A DNA stretch of 64,000 nt, taken from NCBI RefSeq assembly GCF_017921975.2, contig NZ_JAGEMO020000018.1:1-64000 (forward strand), written 5' to 3'. The stretch's first letter is position 1, and the number at the start of each line of letters is the position of its first letter. The notes below the pieces were generated by a model, which saw nothing but the letters and a program-made list of their open reading frames with translations, ran no database searches and was not told the DNA's origin. Below are positions 34,944 to 44,784 of this stretch, piece after piece. The translations under genes were made by a program, and so were the position numbers. The stretch is from Hymenobacter terricola. Lineage in GTDB: Bacteria; Bacteroidota; Bacteroidia; Cytophagales; Hymenobacteraceae.

Positions 34944-36494
34944 TTACGGCCGGTCAAACCACAGCGGCTTGGTCACGTAGTCCTGGTCGGAAGTGGCCCC
35001 GGCTTCGGTGTAGAGGCCGATTATGGCGTTGGGGTTCACGGTAACTTCGGTGGCGCCGGGCAGCAGGCGGCGCGGAAGCTTGCCGGCCCCCAGCGGCGGG
35101 TTGTTGTTCACGTAGTACGGCAGCAGGAAATTGACGTACAGGTCGGCGCGGTAGTCGTAGCGGCGCAGGTCCGACCACGAATCCGGGTTCAGGAACATGG
35201 CAATGTATTTCTGCTCCATGATGCTGCGCAGCGTGAGCGTGGCCTCCGTCTGGGGCACGGCGCTGCTGGCCAGGTAGGCGGCAATCTGCCCATCGAGGAT
35301 GACCGGGAACGTGACGGCCGGCGGCGAATACGAGCCGCCCGCGCCCACTTTTTTCATGTGCGCCGTGATGCCGGCGCGCAGGGCGGCCAGGGCGCGGGGC
35401 TTGTTGCCGGCCAGGAACTCGGCTTCGGCCTCAATAAACTTCAGCTCGTGGTAGGTGATGGCCTCGTAGTAGCCCAGGTCGCGGGCGTACCAGCTGCCAT
35501 AAAAGTCGGTGAGCGTGGAGCCGGGCGTGAGGTTGGCCGTGGTGCTGGTGCCGCGGCCGGGGTCGATGCCGGTGCTGATGGTGGGCGTCAGGATGCCGAA
35601 GCGCGGGTCGACCACGCCGGGAAACGTGGTGCCGTTGAGGTATTTGACGATGTTGGAGGAGAACGTGGCCGTGCCGAAGTTGGCGCGGGTCACCCCGAAA
35701 ATGTTGGTCGTATTCGCCAGCGGGGCCACGGCCGTCTGGAAGTTGATTTGCGCGTCATCGGCCGAAGTTCGGAAGGCGTTGTTGCACAGGGCCAGCACGG
35801 CGTTGGGGTCGTAGTTGGCCTTTTTGGTGAGGTGCTGGGCCTGGCGGGCTTTCAGGGAATAGGCCAGGCGCACCCATTTGGCGGGGTCGCCCTTGTAGAG
35901 AATGTCGCCGCTTTCGCTGGGGGCCGTGCTGTAGAACGGCCGGAACTCCGCGCTGGCGGGCTTGCTCATTTCCACAATGCCCTCGTCGCAGAGCTGGTTG
36001 ATGGTGGCGTAAATCTGCTGCTGCGAATCGTACTTGGGCGTGAAATTGGCCCCGCCCTGGTAGGCTTCGGAGTACGGAATATCGCCCAGCATATCAGTAG
36101 CGTGGGCCAGAATCATGGCCTGCATGATTTTACCGGCGCCCACGTAGTACGGCGAGCCTTCGTCCTGCGCCACCTTCTGCATCACCGGAATGTTGCCACC
36201 CGACTGAAAGTAGGAGTAGTTGAAGGTATTCGTGCTCTGCGCATTGGTGAAGTAGTACTGGTCGTTGCCGCCGCTGTTGGCCGTGCGGCTCACCACGTAC
36301 TGCGTGATGTAGGGCGTGCGCAACGCCGTGAACATCTGCGTCTGAATGCCGTTGGAAATAATGCCTGGCAGCAGGAAGTTGGGCGTCGAGACGACCGGAT
36401 TGTTGGGGTTGTTGTTCACGTCGAGAAACTTCTCGCACGCGGTCAGGGCCGGGAGGCTGAGTAAGAGGCCGAAGCCCAGAATATATCGTTTCAT
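34944..36494 (-). CDS. SusD/RagB-family outer-membrane lipoprotein
   Basis: SusD-type proteins bind glycans or peptides at the surface and form a lid on their SusC partner. From ATG 36494 it is 516 aa with a lipoprotein signal (LLLSLPALTAC). The SusD fold is indicated by helical repeats and by FLDVNNNPNNPV after the signal, ADMLGDIPYSEAYQ-like sequence in the middle and EAEFLAGNKPRALAALRAG later. A longer frame from 36551 reads through a repeat hairpin and is rejected. It lies between a SusC gene upstream and a lipoprotein gene downstream. Confidence 0.93.
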   Translation of the reverse strand: MKRYILGFGLLLSLPALTACEKFLDVNNNPNNPVVSTPNFLLPGIISNGIQTQMFTALRTPYITQYVVSRTANSGGNDQYYFTNAQSTNTFNYSYFQSGGNIPVMQKVAQDEGSPYYVGAGKIMQAMILAHATDMLGDIPYSEAYQGGANFTPKYDSQQQIYATINQLCDEGIVEMSKPASAEFRPFYSTAPSESGDILYKGDPAKWVRLAYSLKARQAQHLTKKANYDPNAVLALCNNAFRTSADDAQINFQTAVAPLANTTNIFGVTRANFGTATFSSNIVKYLNGTTFPGVVDPRFGILTPTISTGIDPGRGTSTTANLTPGSTLTDFYGSWYARDLGYYEAITYHELKFIEAEAEFLAGNKPRALAALRAGITAHMKKVGAGGSYSPPAVTFPVILDGQIAAYLASSAVPQTEATLTLRSIMEQKYIAMFLNPDSWSDLRRYDYRADLYVNFLLPYYVNNNPPLGAGKLPRRLLPGATEVTVNPNAIIGLYTEAGATSDQDYVTKPLWFDRP

Positions 36495-36525
36495 GGGGTT
36501 AGTAGTTAGTGGATTGGCCGTCGGG

Positions 36526-36633
36526 CCGTCATGCAGAGCGAAGCGAAGCATCTCGCCTGAGAAAGTAAATCATTCGCTGCAACAGCATTGATTACTGCTG
36601 CACGCGAGATGCTTCGCTTCGCTCTGCATGACG
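36526..36633. repeat. Family A hairpin repeat, copy 2
   Basis: Arms beginning CGTCATGCAGAGCGAAGCGA, with the mirrored arm ending at about 36633, lie between the SusC and SusD genes of the minus-strand operon. Confidence 0.9.
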
Positions 36634-36656
36634 TGCTTTTTAGACCAGCACATCGG

Positions 36657-39600
36657 TTAGAAATTGACCCGCACGGCCATGTCCACGCCGCGGGTGGCGG
36701 GCACGTTGCCGTAGTCGAAGCCGTTGGAGCCGCCGCCGCGCACGCCCGCGCCGGCTGCGGCCGTTTCGGGGTCGGCACCGCTGTACTTGGTCAGCAGTAT
36801 TAGGTTGCGGCCGGTCACGCTCAGCTCCACGCCTTTGATGAACTTGGTGGGACTCAGCAGGCTGGCGGGCAGGGCGTAGCTGAGGGTGGCGTAGCGCAGG
36901 CGGGCCCACGAGCCATCTTCGATGAAGGCGGTGCCCACCCGGCCCAGAATGCTGGTGTAGTAGGCCTGGGTCAGCTCCACGGGGCGGGTATTGGCCGCGT
37001 ACACGGTGTTGCCGCTGGCGTCCTTGGTGGCCACCACGCCGTCGAACACGACTTGCTTGTAGCGGTCCACGGTGCGCGGCGAGGTGCCCACGCCGGTCTG
37101 GTACCAGTCGTTGCCGTTAATCACCTTGCCGCCCACCCGGAAATCAAACAGCGCGGCCAGCGACAGGCCTTTGTAGGTGAAGGTGTTGGTGAGCTGGGTG
37201 GTGAAGCGCGGGGCGCGGTCGCCGGCGTAGGTCAGGTTGGTGTTCACGCTGGGGTAGCCTGTTTTGGCGTCAACAATGACCTGGCCGTAAGCGGGGCTGG
37301 CGGGGTCGGTCACGCGCACAAAATCGGTGGCCCCCACGCCCGTGATGGGCCGGCCCGGAAAGGCGCCGCCCTCGTGCACGTCGGTGATGAAGGCATCGGA
37401 CTGAAACACCACCGTGAGCGGGTAGGGCAGCTCTTCGACGCGGTTGGTGTTGTGGTAAAAGTTGGCAATAATGTCCCAGCTGAAGTCCTTGCCGCGCACG
37501 GGCGAGCCGGTGAGCGAAACTTCCTGGCCTTCGTTGGTCACCACGCCGCCGTTGATGTATTGGAGGATGAAACCGGCGGCCTGGCTCACGCGGGGCGCGA
37601 TAATCTGGTCCGAAGTGCGCGAGTAATAGTAGTTGAAATCCAGGCCCAGCCGGTTTTTGAGAAACTGGAGGTTGGCCCCGGCTTCGTAGGTGCGGGTGCG
37701 CTCGGGCTTTAGGTTGGGATTCGAGCCGAAGAAGTCGTTGCGGAAGCCGCCGCCGATGTAGGTATTCTGGGCCAGCGCGGCCTGAATGCGGTAGGGCTGC
37801 GTATCCTTGCCCACCTCGGCCACCGAGGCGCGCACCTTGCCATAGTTCAGGATGTTGCTCTGGTCGAGACCCAGGGCTTTGGTGAACTCATAGCCGATGC
37901 CGGCCGAGCCGTAGAGGAAGCCCTTGCCGTAAATCTTGTTCTGGTCGGGCCGCGGCAGGGTCGAGGACCGGTCGTAGCGGCCCTGCAATTCCACAAATAC
38001 CTGGTTGAACGCGCTGATGCTCAGGCGGGCGAAGTTGCCGATGAGGTGGCGCTTGGTATCGCGCTGCAAGGCGCTGCGGTTCACGGTATTATTCAGCCCC
38101 ACAAAGCCGGGGTTCTGGAAAATCAGCCCGATGTAGTCCACGGCCTGGTCCTTGTTTTCCTCAATGGTGCTGCCCAAAATGAACGTACCGCCGAAGTTGG
38201 GGCCGAAATCCTTGGTGAACGTGGCCAGCGTGGAGGCCGTAATCAGGCGGAACTGGTCCACGGTTTCGGCCAGGCCGCCGTTCTGGTTGCCCACCTGCGA
38301 GGTGCCCACGGCCCGCACCGAGGTATTGCGCGAGGTGTACAAATCGGTGCCAATGTTGTGGCTCAAGGTCAGCCATTTGGCCACCTTGAAACTCAGCTGG
38401 ATGTTGCCGATGAAGCGGTTGGTGCGGTCGGTCTGCGGGTTTTTCTCGACGGTGAAATAGGGGTTGTCGGCGTCGGCATCGGTGCCGTTGCCCAGGGCCA
38501 GCAGGCGGCGGCGGGTGCCGTCGGGGTTGAGGTAGTTGCGGGCGTCGTCGTTGCGCGGCCAGTCCAGCAAGCTCAGCAGGTAGCCGCCCGACGACCCGAA
38601 CAGGCCCGGCCCCTGAATAGGCCGCTCGCCACCCGAAGTCAGGTACTGGGCTGAACCACTGACGCTGAGTTTGGGCGAGATTTCGGCCGTGCCCGACAGG
38701 CGCACCGTGGTTTTGTCGTACTTGCTCTGGGGCGTCACGCCGCTCTGCTGCAGGTTGGAAGCCGAGACGAAGAACGTGGCCTTGTCCGAGCCGCCCGACA
38801 TGTTCAGGAAGTTCTGGTAGGTGTAGCCCTTGCGGTAGAAGTTGGCCAGGTTGTCGTACACCGGCTGTCCCGGCGCAAAGCGCGGCCCGAACGAAACCCG
38901 CGTGGTGCCATCAAACAAGCCGTTGGAACCCTGGCCGTACTGGTCCTGCATCTTGGGCAGACGGTTCACTTCATCCACCGATACCTGGCTGCGCACGTTG
39001 AGCGTGGTGCGCCCGGCCGTGCCTTTTTTGGTGGTAATCACCACCGCGCCACCGGCGGCACGCAGGCCGTAGAGGGCGGCGGCGGCCGGCCCTTTCAGCA
39101 CCGTGATGCTGGCAATGTCCTCGGGGTTGAGGTCGCCGGCGCGGTTGGCCGAGCCCACCGAGCGGCCCAGCAGGCCGTTGAACTGCGAGCCCGCACCCGG
39201 CGCGGCGCTCTCCGAAAACGAGCCGTTGTCCATTATCATCCCGTCGATGACGAACAGCGGCTGGTTGTCGCCATCGAGCGAAGTGCCGCCCCGGATAACG
39301 ATGGCCGCGCCTTCGCCCGGCGCCCCGCCCGAGGACGTGATGTTCACGCCGGCCACCTTGCCTTGCAGCGCGTTCACGAGGTTGGTCTGGCGCGAATCGA
39401 TGATGTCCTTGCTCTTCACTTCCTGCACCGAGGTCACGAGCGTGCGCTTGTCCTGGGCAATGTTGTAAGCCGTCACCACCACTTCATCGAGGCCGGTGGT
39501 GCTTTCTTTCAGGGCCACATCCACGGCGCCGGCGGCGTCCACCGTGCGCTCCTGCGAGGTGTAGCCAATGAAGCTGAACACGATGACGGCTCCCGGCGCG

Positions 39601-39800
39601 GCCGATACCGAATAGCGGCCGTCGGCGCCGGTGGTGCTGCCGGTGGTGGTGCCCTTCACCAGCACGGTCACGCCGGGCAGCGGGCTTTGGTCGGTGCCGG
39701 AAGTCACGATGCCGGTGACTGAGCGGGAAGTTTGGGCCCAGCCGGGAGAGGCCAGCAGCACGCCCAGCAAGAGCAGGAATAGCCAGTAGGTTTTTTTCAT
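36657..39800 (-). CDS. SusC/RagA-family TonB-dependent outer-membrane transporter
   Basis: This 1047-aa receptor imports oligosaccharides or peptides across the outer membrane using TonB energy. A signal peptide (YWLFLLLLGVLLASPGWA) is followed by a carboxypeptidase-like domain (VTGIVTSGTDQSPLPGVTV), the SusC signature (GLDEVVVTAYN), a plug domain (LQGKVAGVNI, PLFVIDGMIM, SITVLKGPAAAALYGLRAAGG) and a 22-strand-type barrel to the end (VDMAVRVNF). Length is typical. It is the first gene of the minus-strand sus set and is divergent from a second SusC at 40100. Confidence 0.96.
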   Translation of the reverse strand: MKKTYWLFLLLLGVLLASPGWAQTSRSVTGIVTSGTDQSPLPGVTVLVKGTTTGSTTGADGRYSVSAAPGAVIVFSFIGYTSQERTVDAAGAVDVALKESTTGLDEVVVTAYNIAQDKRTLVTSVQEVKSKDIIDSRQTNLVNALQGKVAGVNITSSGGAPGEGAAIVIRGGTSLDGDNQPLFVIDGMIMDNGSFSESAAPGAGSQFNGLLGRSVGSANRAGDLNPEDIASITVLKGPAAAALYGLRAAGGAVVITTKKGTAGRTTLNVRSQVSVDEVNRLPKMQDQYGQGSNGLFDGTTRVSFGPRFAPGQPVYDNLANFYRKGYTYQNFLNMSGGSDKATFFVSASNLQQSGVTPQSKYDKTTVRLSGTAEISPKLSVSGSAQYLTSGGERPIQGPGLFGSSGGYLLSLLDWPRNDDARNYLNPDGTRRRLLALGNGTDADADNPYFTVEKNPQTDRTNRFIGNIQLSFKVAKWLTLSHNIGTDLYTSRNTSVRAVGTSQVGNQNGGLAETVDQFRLITASTLATFTKDFGPNFGGTFILGSTIEENKDQAVDYIGLIFQNPGFVGLNNTVNRSALQRDTKRHLIGNFARLSISAFNQVFVELQGRYDRSSTLPRPDQNKIYGKGFLYGSAGIGYEFTKALGLDQSNILNYGKVRASVAEVGKDTQPYRIQAALAQNTYIGGGFRNDFFGSNPNLKPERTRTYEAGANLQFLKNRLGLDFNYYYSRTSDQIIAPRVSQAAGFILQYINGGVVTNEGQEVSLTGSPVRGKDFSWDIIANFYHNTNRVEELPYPLTVVFQSDAFITDVHEGGAFPGRPITGVGATDFVRVTDPASPAYGQVIVDAKTGYPSVNTNLTYAGDRAPRFTTQLTNTFTYKGLSLAALFDFRVGGKVINGNDWYQTGVGTSPRTVDRYKQVVFDGVVATKDASGNTVYAANTRPVELTQAYYTSILGRVGTAFIEDGSWARLRYATLSYALPASLLSPTKFIKGVELSVTGRNLILLTKYSGADPETAAAGAGVRGGGSNGFDYGNVPATRGVDMAVRVNF

Positions 39801-40099
39801 GGGAACAGGAATTAGTGGGAAATCGAATAGGAATCGGTGAAATTAGCCCCGCAGATGCCCAGCACGGCGCGGGCCAGCTTCGGCCGGGAGCATCAGGGGC
39901 TGAAGGAATTAAAACAGTGCAGCAGCATATGCCCTATGCAGAAAAAGGAAGAAGAAGGCTTCAAATGTGCGAAATATTCAGTTAATACTCATGAAAGGTC
40001 GACTTTAAGAAAATGGCTATTTTTCCGGGAAAGCACAATTACATAAAGTTTTTCTGATATTAGTGGTATGCCTTTTATCCCCACCAAACCCACTTCACT
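39801..40099. other. Divergent regulatory region between two SusC genes
   Basis: About 300 bp hold no gene. The right half is AT-rich and must carry the start signals for both sus operons, but I found no exact TAnnTTTG with a spaced TTG on either strand. An anti-sigma/ECF-type or hybrid-kinase-dependent promoter is possible, but neither regulator is in the window. Confidence 0.5.
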
Positions 40100-43000
40100 A
40101 TGCGAAACTCTTACAAATCAGGCAATCTGCTCCACCGTTGGGTCGGACTGCTGCTGTGCTTGTTGTTGGCGGTGCCGGCGGCGGCCCAGTCTCCGCAGCG
40201 CTACACCCTGAAGGGCCGCGTGACCGATGCCGGCGGCCACGAGCTGCCCGGCGCTACCGTGCTGCTCAACGGCACGGCGTTCGGGGCGGCCACCGGGGCC
40301 GACGGTGCCTACGCGCTGTCCACCACCGTGGCCCCCGGCGCCTACACGCTCACCGTGTCGCTGATTGGCTACGCGGCCGTGTCGCGGCCCCTGACCCTGG
40401 GCGCCGATGAAACCGTGACCACCGACGTGGCCCTGACCGAAGCCCGCCAGAAGCTGGACGAAGTGGTGGTGGTGGGCTCCACCATCAGCGCGCCCAAGCG
40501 GGAGCTGGGCAACGCCATCAGCACGGTGCGGGCCGAGGATTTGGCCCAGAGCGGCTCGGGTGGGCTGCTGAATTCCCTGCAGGGCAAGGTGCCCGGCGCC
40601 CAGATTACCCAGAACTCGGGCGACCCGGCCGGCTCGCTCTCGGTGCGGCTGCGCGGCGTGCACTCGCTGAGCGGCTCGTCGGACCCGCTGTATGTGATTG
40701 ACGGCGTGATTGTGAGCAACGCCAGCACCAACGTCTCGCAGCTGGCCCTGAGCAACGACATCGGCGTGGCCAATGCCGGCCAGAACCGCCTGGCCGACCT
40801 GAACCCGAACGACATCGCCAGCATCAACATCATCAACGGGGCGGCGGCGGCGGCCCAGTACGGCTCGCGGGCGGCCAACGGCGTGGTGCTCATCACCACC
40901 AAACGCGGGCAGAACGGGACGCCCCGCGTGTCGGTGTCCACCAGCTTCAACATCAACGAGCTGCGCAAATCGGTGCCGGTGAATACGTACGGCAAGCAGT
41001 TTGGCTTTGCCGGGCTGCGGCTTTATACCATCGGGGGCATTTCGGCGGCCCAGATTGCGGCCAACCCCGGCACGACTACCACCAACATTACCCGCGCCGG
41101 CGCGACGACGGCGCTGGCATCGAACCTGGTGGACGTGCCGCGCTACAACTACTTCGACCAGATTTTCCGGACCGGCAACGGCACCGACGACGGGGCCTCC
41201 ATCGCGGGCGGCTCGGAGAACACGCAATACTACGTGTCGGCCAACTACCTCCGGAATCAGGGCATCATCAAGGGCACCGATTTCACGCGCTACAATCTGC
41301 GGGCGCGGGTCGACCAGCGCCTGGCCAGGTGGGCCAAGGTGTCGGCGGGGCTGAGCTACATCAACAGCTTTTCGAACGAGAAAGCCAACGGCAACGTGTT
41401 CTACAGCCCGATTAACTCGGTGAACATCACCAACAACATCTACGACATCACCCAGCGCGACGCCGCCGGCAACCTGCTGGCCGTGGAGCCCACCCGCGTA
41501 AACCCGCTCTCAACCATCGAGGACATGAAATTTACGCAGAGTGTGAACCGCACCGTGAGCGACGTGCAGGTGAACCTGACGCCGTTCAAGGGCTTTTCGG
41601 TGGATTACGTGCTGGGCGTGGATGCGTATTCGCAGGTGGGCCTGAGCTACATCCGGCCCTACCCCTACCAGGCCACGGCCGGCCTGCCCGCCGCCCGCTA
41701 CCCCGGCGGCTTCGCGGCCAACGGCAACAACGCCGTGCTCCAGCTGAACTCCGACGTGAACCTGGGCTACGAGGTTAATTTCAATGATAACCTGAAGCTA
41801 GGCCTGCGGGCCGGCTACAGCTACCAGTACAGCCAGCAGGACTACACCACCACGCAGGGGCAAAATCTGGCGCCGTTCATCACCACGGTGTCGGGGGCGA
41901 GCAGCACCACCGTGGTGTCGGCGGCCAACGTCGACCGCTTCGATTTGAGCGGCTACTACGGGCAGGCCACCATCGGCTACCGCAACCTGGCGTTTCTGAC
42001 GGGCGCGGTGCGGCGCGACCGGTCCTCAAAGTTTTCCAGCACCGAAACCAACCAGGTGTACCCCAAAATCAGCGGCTCGCTGGTGGTGTCGGACCTGGCG
42101 TTCTGGCAGAACAGTGCCTACGCCAACGCCTTCAACAGCCTCAAGCTGCGGGCCAGCTACGGCGAGGCCGGCAACCTGACGGGCATCAATTCCTACGAAC
42201 GGTTCTACCCATTCCTGCCGGTGGGCTTCCTGGGCAAAAACACCATCGTGCCCGGCACCCAGCTGGCCAACCCCGCCGTAAAGCCTGAGCGCATGGCCGA
42301 GCTGGAATGGGGCGCCGACTTTGGCTTCCTGCGCGACCGCCTGACGCTGGGCGCGACCTTCTACTACCAGAAAATTAACGACCTGGTGGTGCGCCGCAAC
42401 CTGGCCCCGAGCACCGGCGGCTCGGCCATTGTGAACAACGTGGGCACGATGGAAAACCGGGGCCTGGAACTGTCGCTGAGCGCCACGCCCCTGAAAACGG
42501 CCGACTTTACCTGGGACATCTCGGTCATTTTCAGCCGCAACCGCAACAAGGTATTGAGCCTGCCCGGCTCGAATGGCGCCATCCAGGCCATTTCGGTGGA
42601 TAACGCGGCCGGCGCGCCGGTGTACCTGCTGGAGGGCCAGCCGGCGGGCGTGTTCTACGGCTCGGGCTACGCCCGCAACCCCGACGGCTCGCTGCTGCTC
42701 ACCTCCCAGGGCTTCCCGCAGGACGAGCGCACGGTGGGCCAGGCCGTGGGCTCGGCCAGCTTCACACCGGCCCGCAGCGGCGACGGCCAGCCCAGCTACG
42801 GCACCGGCTCCACCATCGCCAACATCATCATCGGCAACCCCAACCCGAAGTGGACGGGCTCCTTCAACACCACGCTCAGCTACAAGAAACTATCCCTGCA
42901 CTTCCTGCTCGATGCCGTGCAGGGCAACAGCGTGTTCAACGCCGACAAGCGCACCCGCCAGGGCGTGGGCCTCGGCGATTTGGCCGAGCAGGAATTGCGC

Positions 43001-43300
43001 GGCCAGCTGCCGCGCGGCTACATTTTCGCCATCTACAACACCCAGGAATTCCGGGTTGACGACGGCTCCTACGTGAAGCTGCGCGAAGTGGCGTTGAACT
43101 ACACGCTGCCCACGTTCACCAAGTTCATCAGCGCGCTGAACCTGACGCTGGTGGGCCGCAACCTGCATTCGTGGGACAAATACAACGGCTTCGACCCCGA
43201 AACCAGCGCCGGCGGCTCGTCGGACCTGCTGCGCGCCATCGACTTCGGCAACGTGCCCATTCCGCGCACCTATCAGGTCAAGCTCTCGGCCACGTTTTGA
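40100..43300 (+). CDS. SusC/RagA-family TonB-dependent outer-membrane transporter
   Basis: This second SusC is 1066 aa. A signal peptide (LLLCLLLAVPAAAQ) precedes a carboxypeptidase-like domain (LKGRVTDAGGHELPGATVLL), the signature KLDEVVVVGS, a plug (LQGKVPGAQI, PLYVIDGVIV, SINIINGAAAAAQYGSRAANG) and the barrel, ending TYQVKLSATF with an aromatic C-terminus. It is not a close copy of the minus-strand SusC. It heads an operon-like set with SusD, nagB and nagX, which points to an amino-sugar-containing ligand. ATG at 40100. Confidence 0.96.
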   Translation: MRNSYKSGNLLHRWVGLLLCLLLAVPAAAQSPQRYTLKGRVTDAGGHELPGATVLLNGTAFGAATGADGAYALSTTVAPGAYTLTVSLIGYAAVSRPLTLGADETVTTDVALTEARQKLDEVVVVGSTISAPKRELGNAISTVRAEDLAQSGSGGLLNSLQGKVPGAQITQNSGDPAGSLSVRLRGVHSLSGSSDPLYVIDGVIVSNASTNVSQLALSNDIGVANAGQNRLADLNPNDIASINIINGAAAAAQYGSRAANGVVLITTKRGQNGTPRVSVSTSFNINELRKSVPVNTYGKQFGFAGLRLYTIGGISAAQIAANPGTTTTNITRAGATTALASNLVDVPRYNYFDQIFRTGNGTDDGASIAGGSENTQYYVSANYLRNQGIIKGTDFTRYNLRARVDQRLARWAKVSAGLSYINSFSNEKANGNVFYSPINSVNITNNIYDITQRDAAGNLLAVEPTRVNPLSTIEDMKFTQSVNRTVSDVQVNLTPFKGFSVDYVLGVDAYSQVGLSYIRPYPYQATAGLPAARYPGGFAANGNNAVLQLNSDVNLGYEVNFNDNLKLGLRAGYSYQYSQQDYTTTQGQNLAPFITTVSGASSTTVVSAANVDRFDLSGYYGQATIGYRNLAFLTGAVRRDRSSKFSSTETNQVYPKISGSLVVSDLAFWQNSAYANAFNSLKLRASYGEAGNLTGINSYERFYPFLPVGFLGKNTIVPGTQLANPAVKPERMAELEWGADFGFLRDRLTLGATFYYQKINDLVVRRNLAPSTGGSAIVNNVGTMENRGLELSLSATPLKTADFTWDISVIFSRNRNKVLSLPGSNGAIQAISVDNAAGAPVYLLEGQPAGVFYGSGYARNPDGSLLLTSQGFPQDERTVGQAVGSASFTPARSGDGQPSYGTGSTIANIIIGNPNPKWTGSFNTTLSYKKLSLHFLLDAVQGNSVFNADKRTRQGVGLGDLAEQELRGQLPRGYIFAIYNTQEFRVDDGSYVKLREVALNYTLPTFTKFISALNLTLVGRNLHSWDKYNGFDPETSAGGSSDLLRAIDFGNVPIPRTYQVKLSATF

Positions 43301-43302
43301 GT

Positions 43303-43365
43303 GTAGCGCGGACTTTGTAGTCCGCGTGTGAGCCGTTCCGATGCGGACTACAAAGTCCGCGCTAC
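43303..43365. repeat. GCGGACTTTGTAGTCCGC inverted-repeat element, copy 2
   Basis: The same palindromic unit as at 29802-29866, here at 43303-43326 and inverted at 43343-43365. It lies between the SusC and SusD genes of the plus-strand operon. Confidence 0.85.
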
Positions 43366-43389
43366 CCTCCACTTCCAGCAATCATCATC

Positions 43390-44688
43390 ATGAAGAAAAT
43401 ATTCACCCTCGCCGCCCTGCTGTCGATTCTGACGCTGGGCAGCTGCAACAAGGACTACCTGAACCCCAGCACCGCCAGCCAGGACCAGGTCGTCACCTCC
43501 TCCGACGGCCTCATCACGCTCTGCAACGGCCTGCAATACCGCTACAGCGCGGGCGGCCTGCTCAGCGTGCTCTATAATACGGTGGCGGCCGGCGGGCTCA
43601 GCACCCGCGAGCTCACGATACTCAACGTGGGCAATATCGAGGAATACAACGTCAGCCTCGGGGCCGGCAACCTCACCAACAGCAACGGCGTGGTGCGCAA
43701 CCTCTGGACCCAGGCCCAGCTGGTGCGGGCCAATGCCGACCTGATATTGGCCAACGTGGGCAACGCCCCGGAAGCTGGCACCCGCAGCGGCATCGTGGCT
43801 TATGCCAGCATTTTCCGGGCGCTGGCGCTGGGCACGCTGGCGCAGTATTTCGAGCAGATTCCGCTGGTGACCCAGGAAAACGCGGCATTTTCTGACCGCG
43901 TAACGGTGCTGCGCAATGCCGTGGCCCAGCTCGAAGCCGCTGCTACCCTGCTGGCCGCCACGCCCGTTTCGGCCGATTTCACCGCCAAAATCGTTCCCGG
44001 CCTCGACCTGCCCAACACGCTGCAGGCCCTCATCGCCCGCTACAGCCTCGAGGCCGGCGACTACGACAAAGCTCTGGCCGCCGCCGGCCGCGTGGACCTC
44101 ACCAAACGCTCCCTGTTCAACTTCGACGACAACACCCGCAACCCGCTCTTCGAGACTTCTTTCGGCAACAAAAACGTGTTTGAGCCCACCAACGCCAGCC
44201 TGGGCCTCACCGGCGCCCTCACGCCCGACCCCGCCGACCAACGCATTCTCTTCCTCATTCGCAGCAACCCCCTGCCCACCCAGAACCTGGGCACCGGCTT
44301 CTACACGGCCAACAACGCGCCCATTCCGGTGTACGTGCCGGGCGAAATGCTCTTGATTCGGGCCGAAGCCTACGCCCGCAAAAACGACCTGCCCAATGCC
44401 GTAATTGAGCTGAACCGCGTGCGCACCAAAGTGGCCACCGCTGTCGACCCTCTCGGCGCAGCCCTGCCCGCCTACGCCGGCCCCGTAACCGCCGCCGGTA
44501 TCCTGACGGAAATCCTGCGCAACCGCTATATTGAGCTGGCTTTTCAAGGCTTCCGGCTCGATGACAGCCGCCGTTTCGGCCGCCCCGCGCCGGGCACCAC
44601 CGGCGCCGAGCGCAACCGCAATTTCTTCCCCTACCCCCGCGTGGAGCGCGAAAACAATGCCGCTACGCCGGCCGACCCGGTGATTTAG
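43390..44688 (+). CDS. SusD/RagB-family outer-membrane lipoprotein
   Basis: This 432-aa SusD-like lipoprotein has a signal ending LTLGSC, with the lipid-attachment Cys at about residue 19, then KDYLNPSTASQDQV. Typical helical features include VRANADLILANVGNA, SIFRALALGTLAQYFEQIPL and EMLLIRAEAYARKNDLPNAV. The C-terminal ELAFQGFRLDDSRRFGR matches the conserved end of the family. It would bind the ligand of the SusC upstream, from which only a repeat element separates it. It is somewhat short for the family. Confidence 0.93.
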   Translation: MKKIFTLAALLSILTLGSCNKDYLNPSTASQDQVVTSSDGLITLCNGLQYRYSAGGLLSVLYNTVAAGGLSTRELTILNVGNIEEYNVSLGAGNLTNSNGVVRNLWTQAQLVRANADLILANVGNAPEAGTRSGIVAYASIFRALALGTLAQYFEQIPLVTQENAAFSDRVTVLRNAVAQLEAAATLLAATPVSADFTAKIVPGLDLPNTLQALIARYSLEAGDYDKALAAAGRVDLTKRSLFNFDDNTRNPLFETSFGNKNVFEPTNASLGLTGALTPDPADQRILFLIRSNPLPTQNLGTGFYTANNAPIPVYVPGEMLLIRAEAYARKNDLPNAVIELNRVRTKVATAVDPLGAALPAYAGPVTAAGILTEILRNRYIELAFQGFRLDDSRRFGRPAPGTTGAERNRNFFPYPRVERENNAATPADPVI

Positions 44689-44753
44689 CAGCTTCCCGCT
44701 CCCGAAGCCGGCACGTTCTGGGGCTGGGAGTGTGGTTCCCCCAGCCGCGCCGG

Positions 44754-44761
44754 TACATTTG
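44754..44761 (+). promoter_or_regulatory. Possible -7 element of nagB
   Basis: TACATTTG matches TAnnTTTG, 23 nt before the nagB ATG. No well-spaced -33 element was seen. It would give nagB a promoter separate from susCD. Confidence 0.45.
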
Positions 44762-44784
44762 ACTACCCAAAACATCCTCTCCCC

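Noticed and set aside
34860..36464. Long plus-strand open frame opposite SusD
   Set aside because: Shadow of the SusD gene, which has signal peptide and family motifs on the minus strand.
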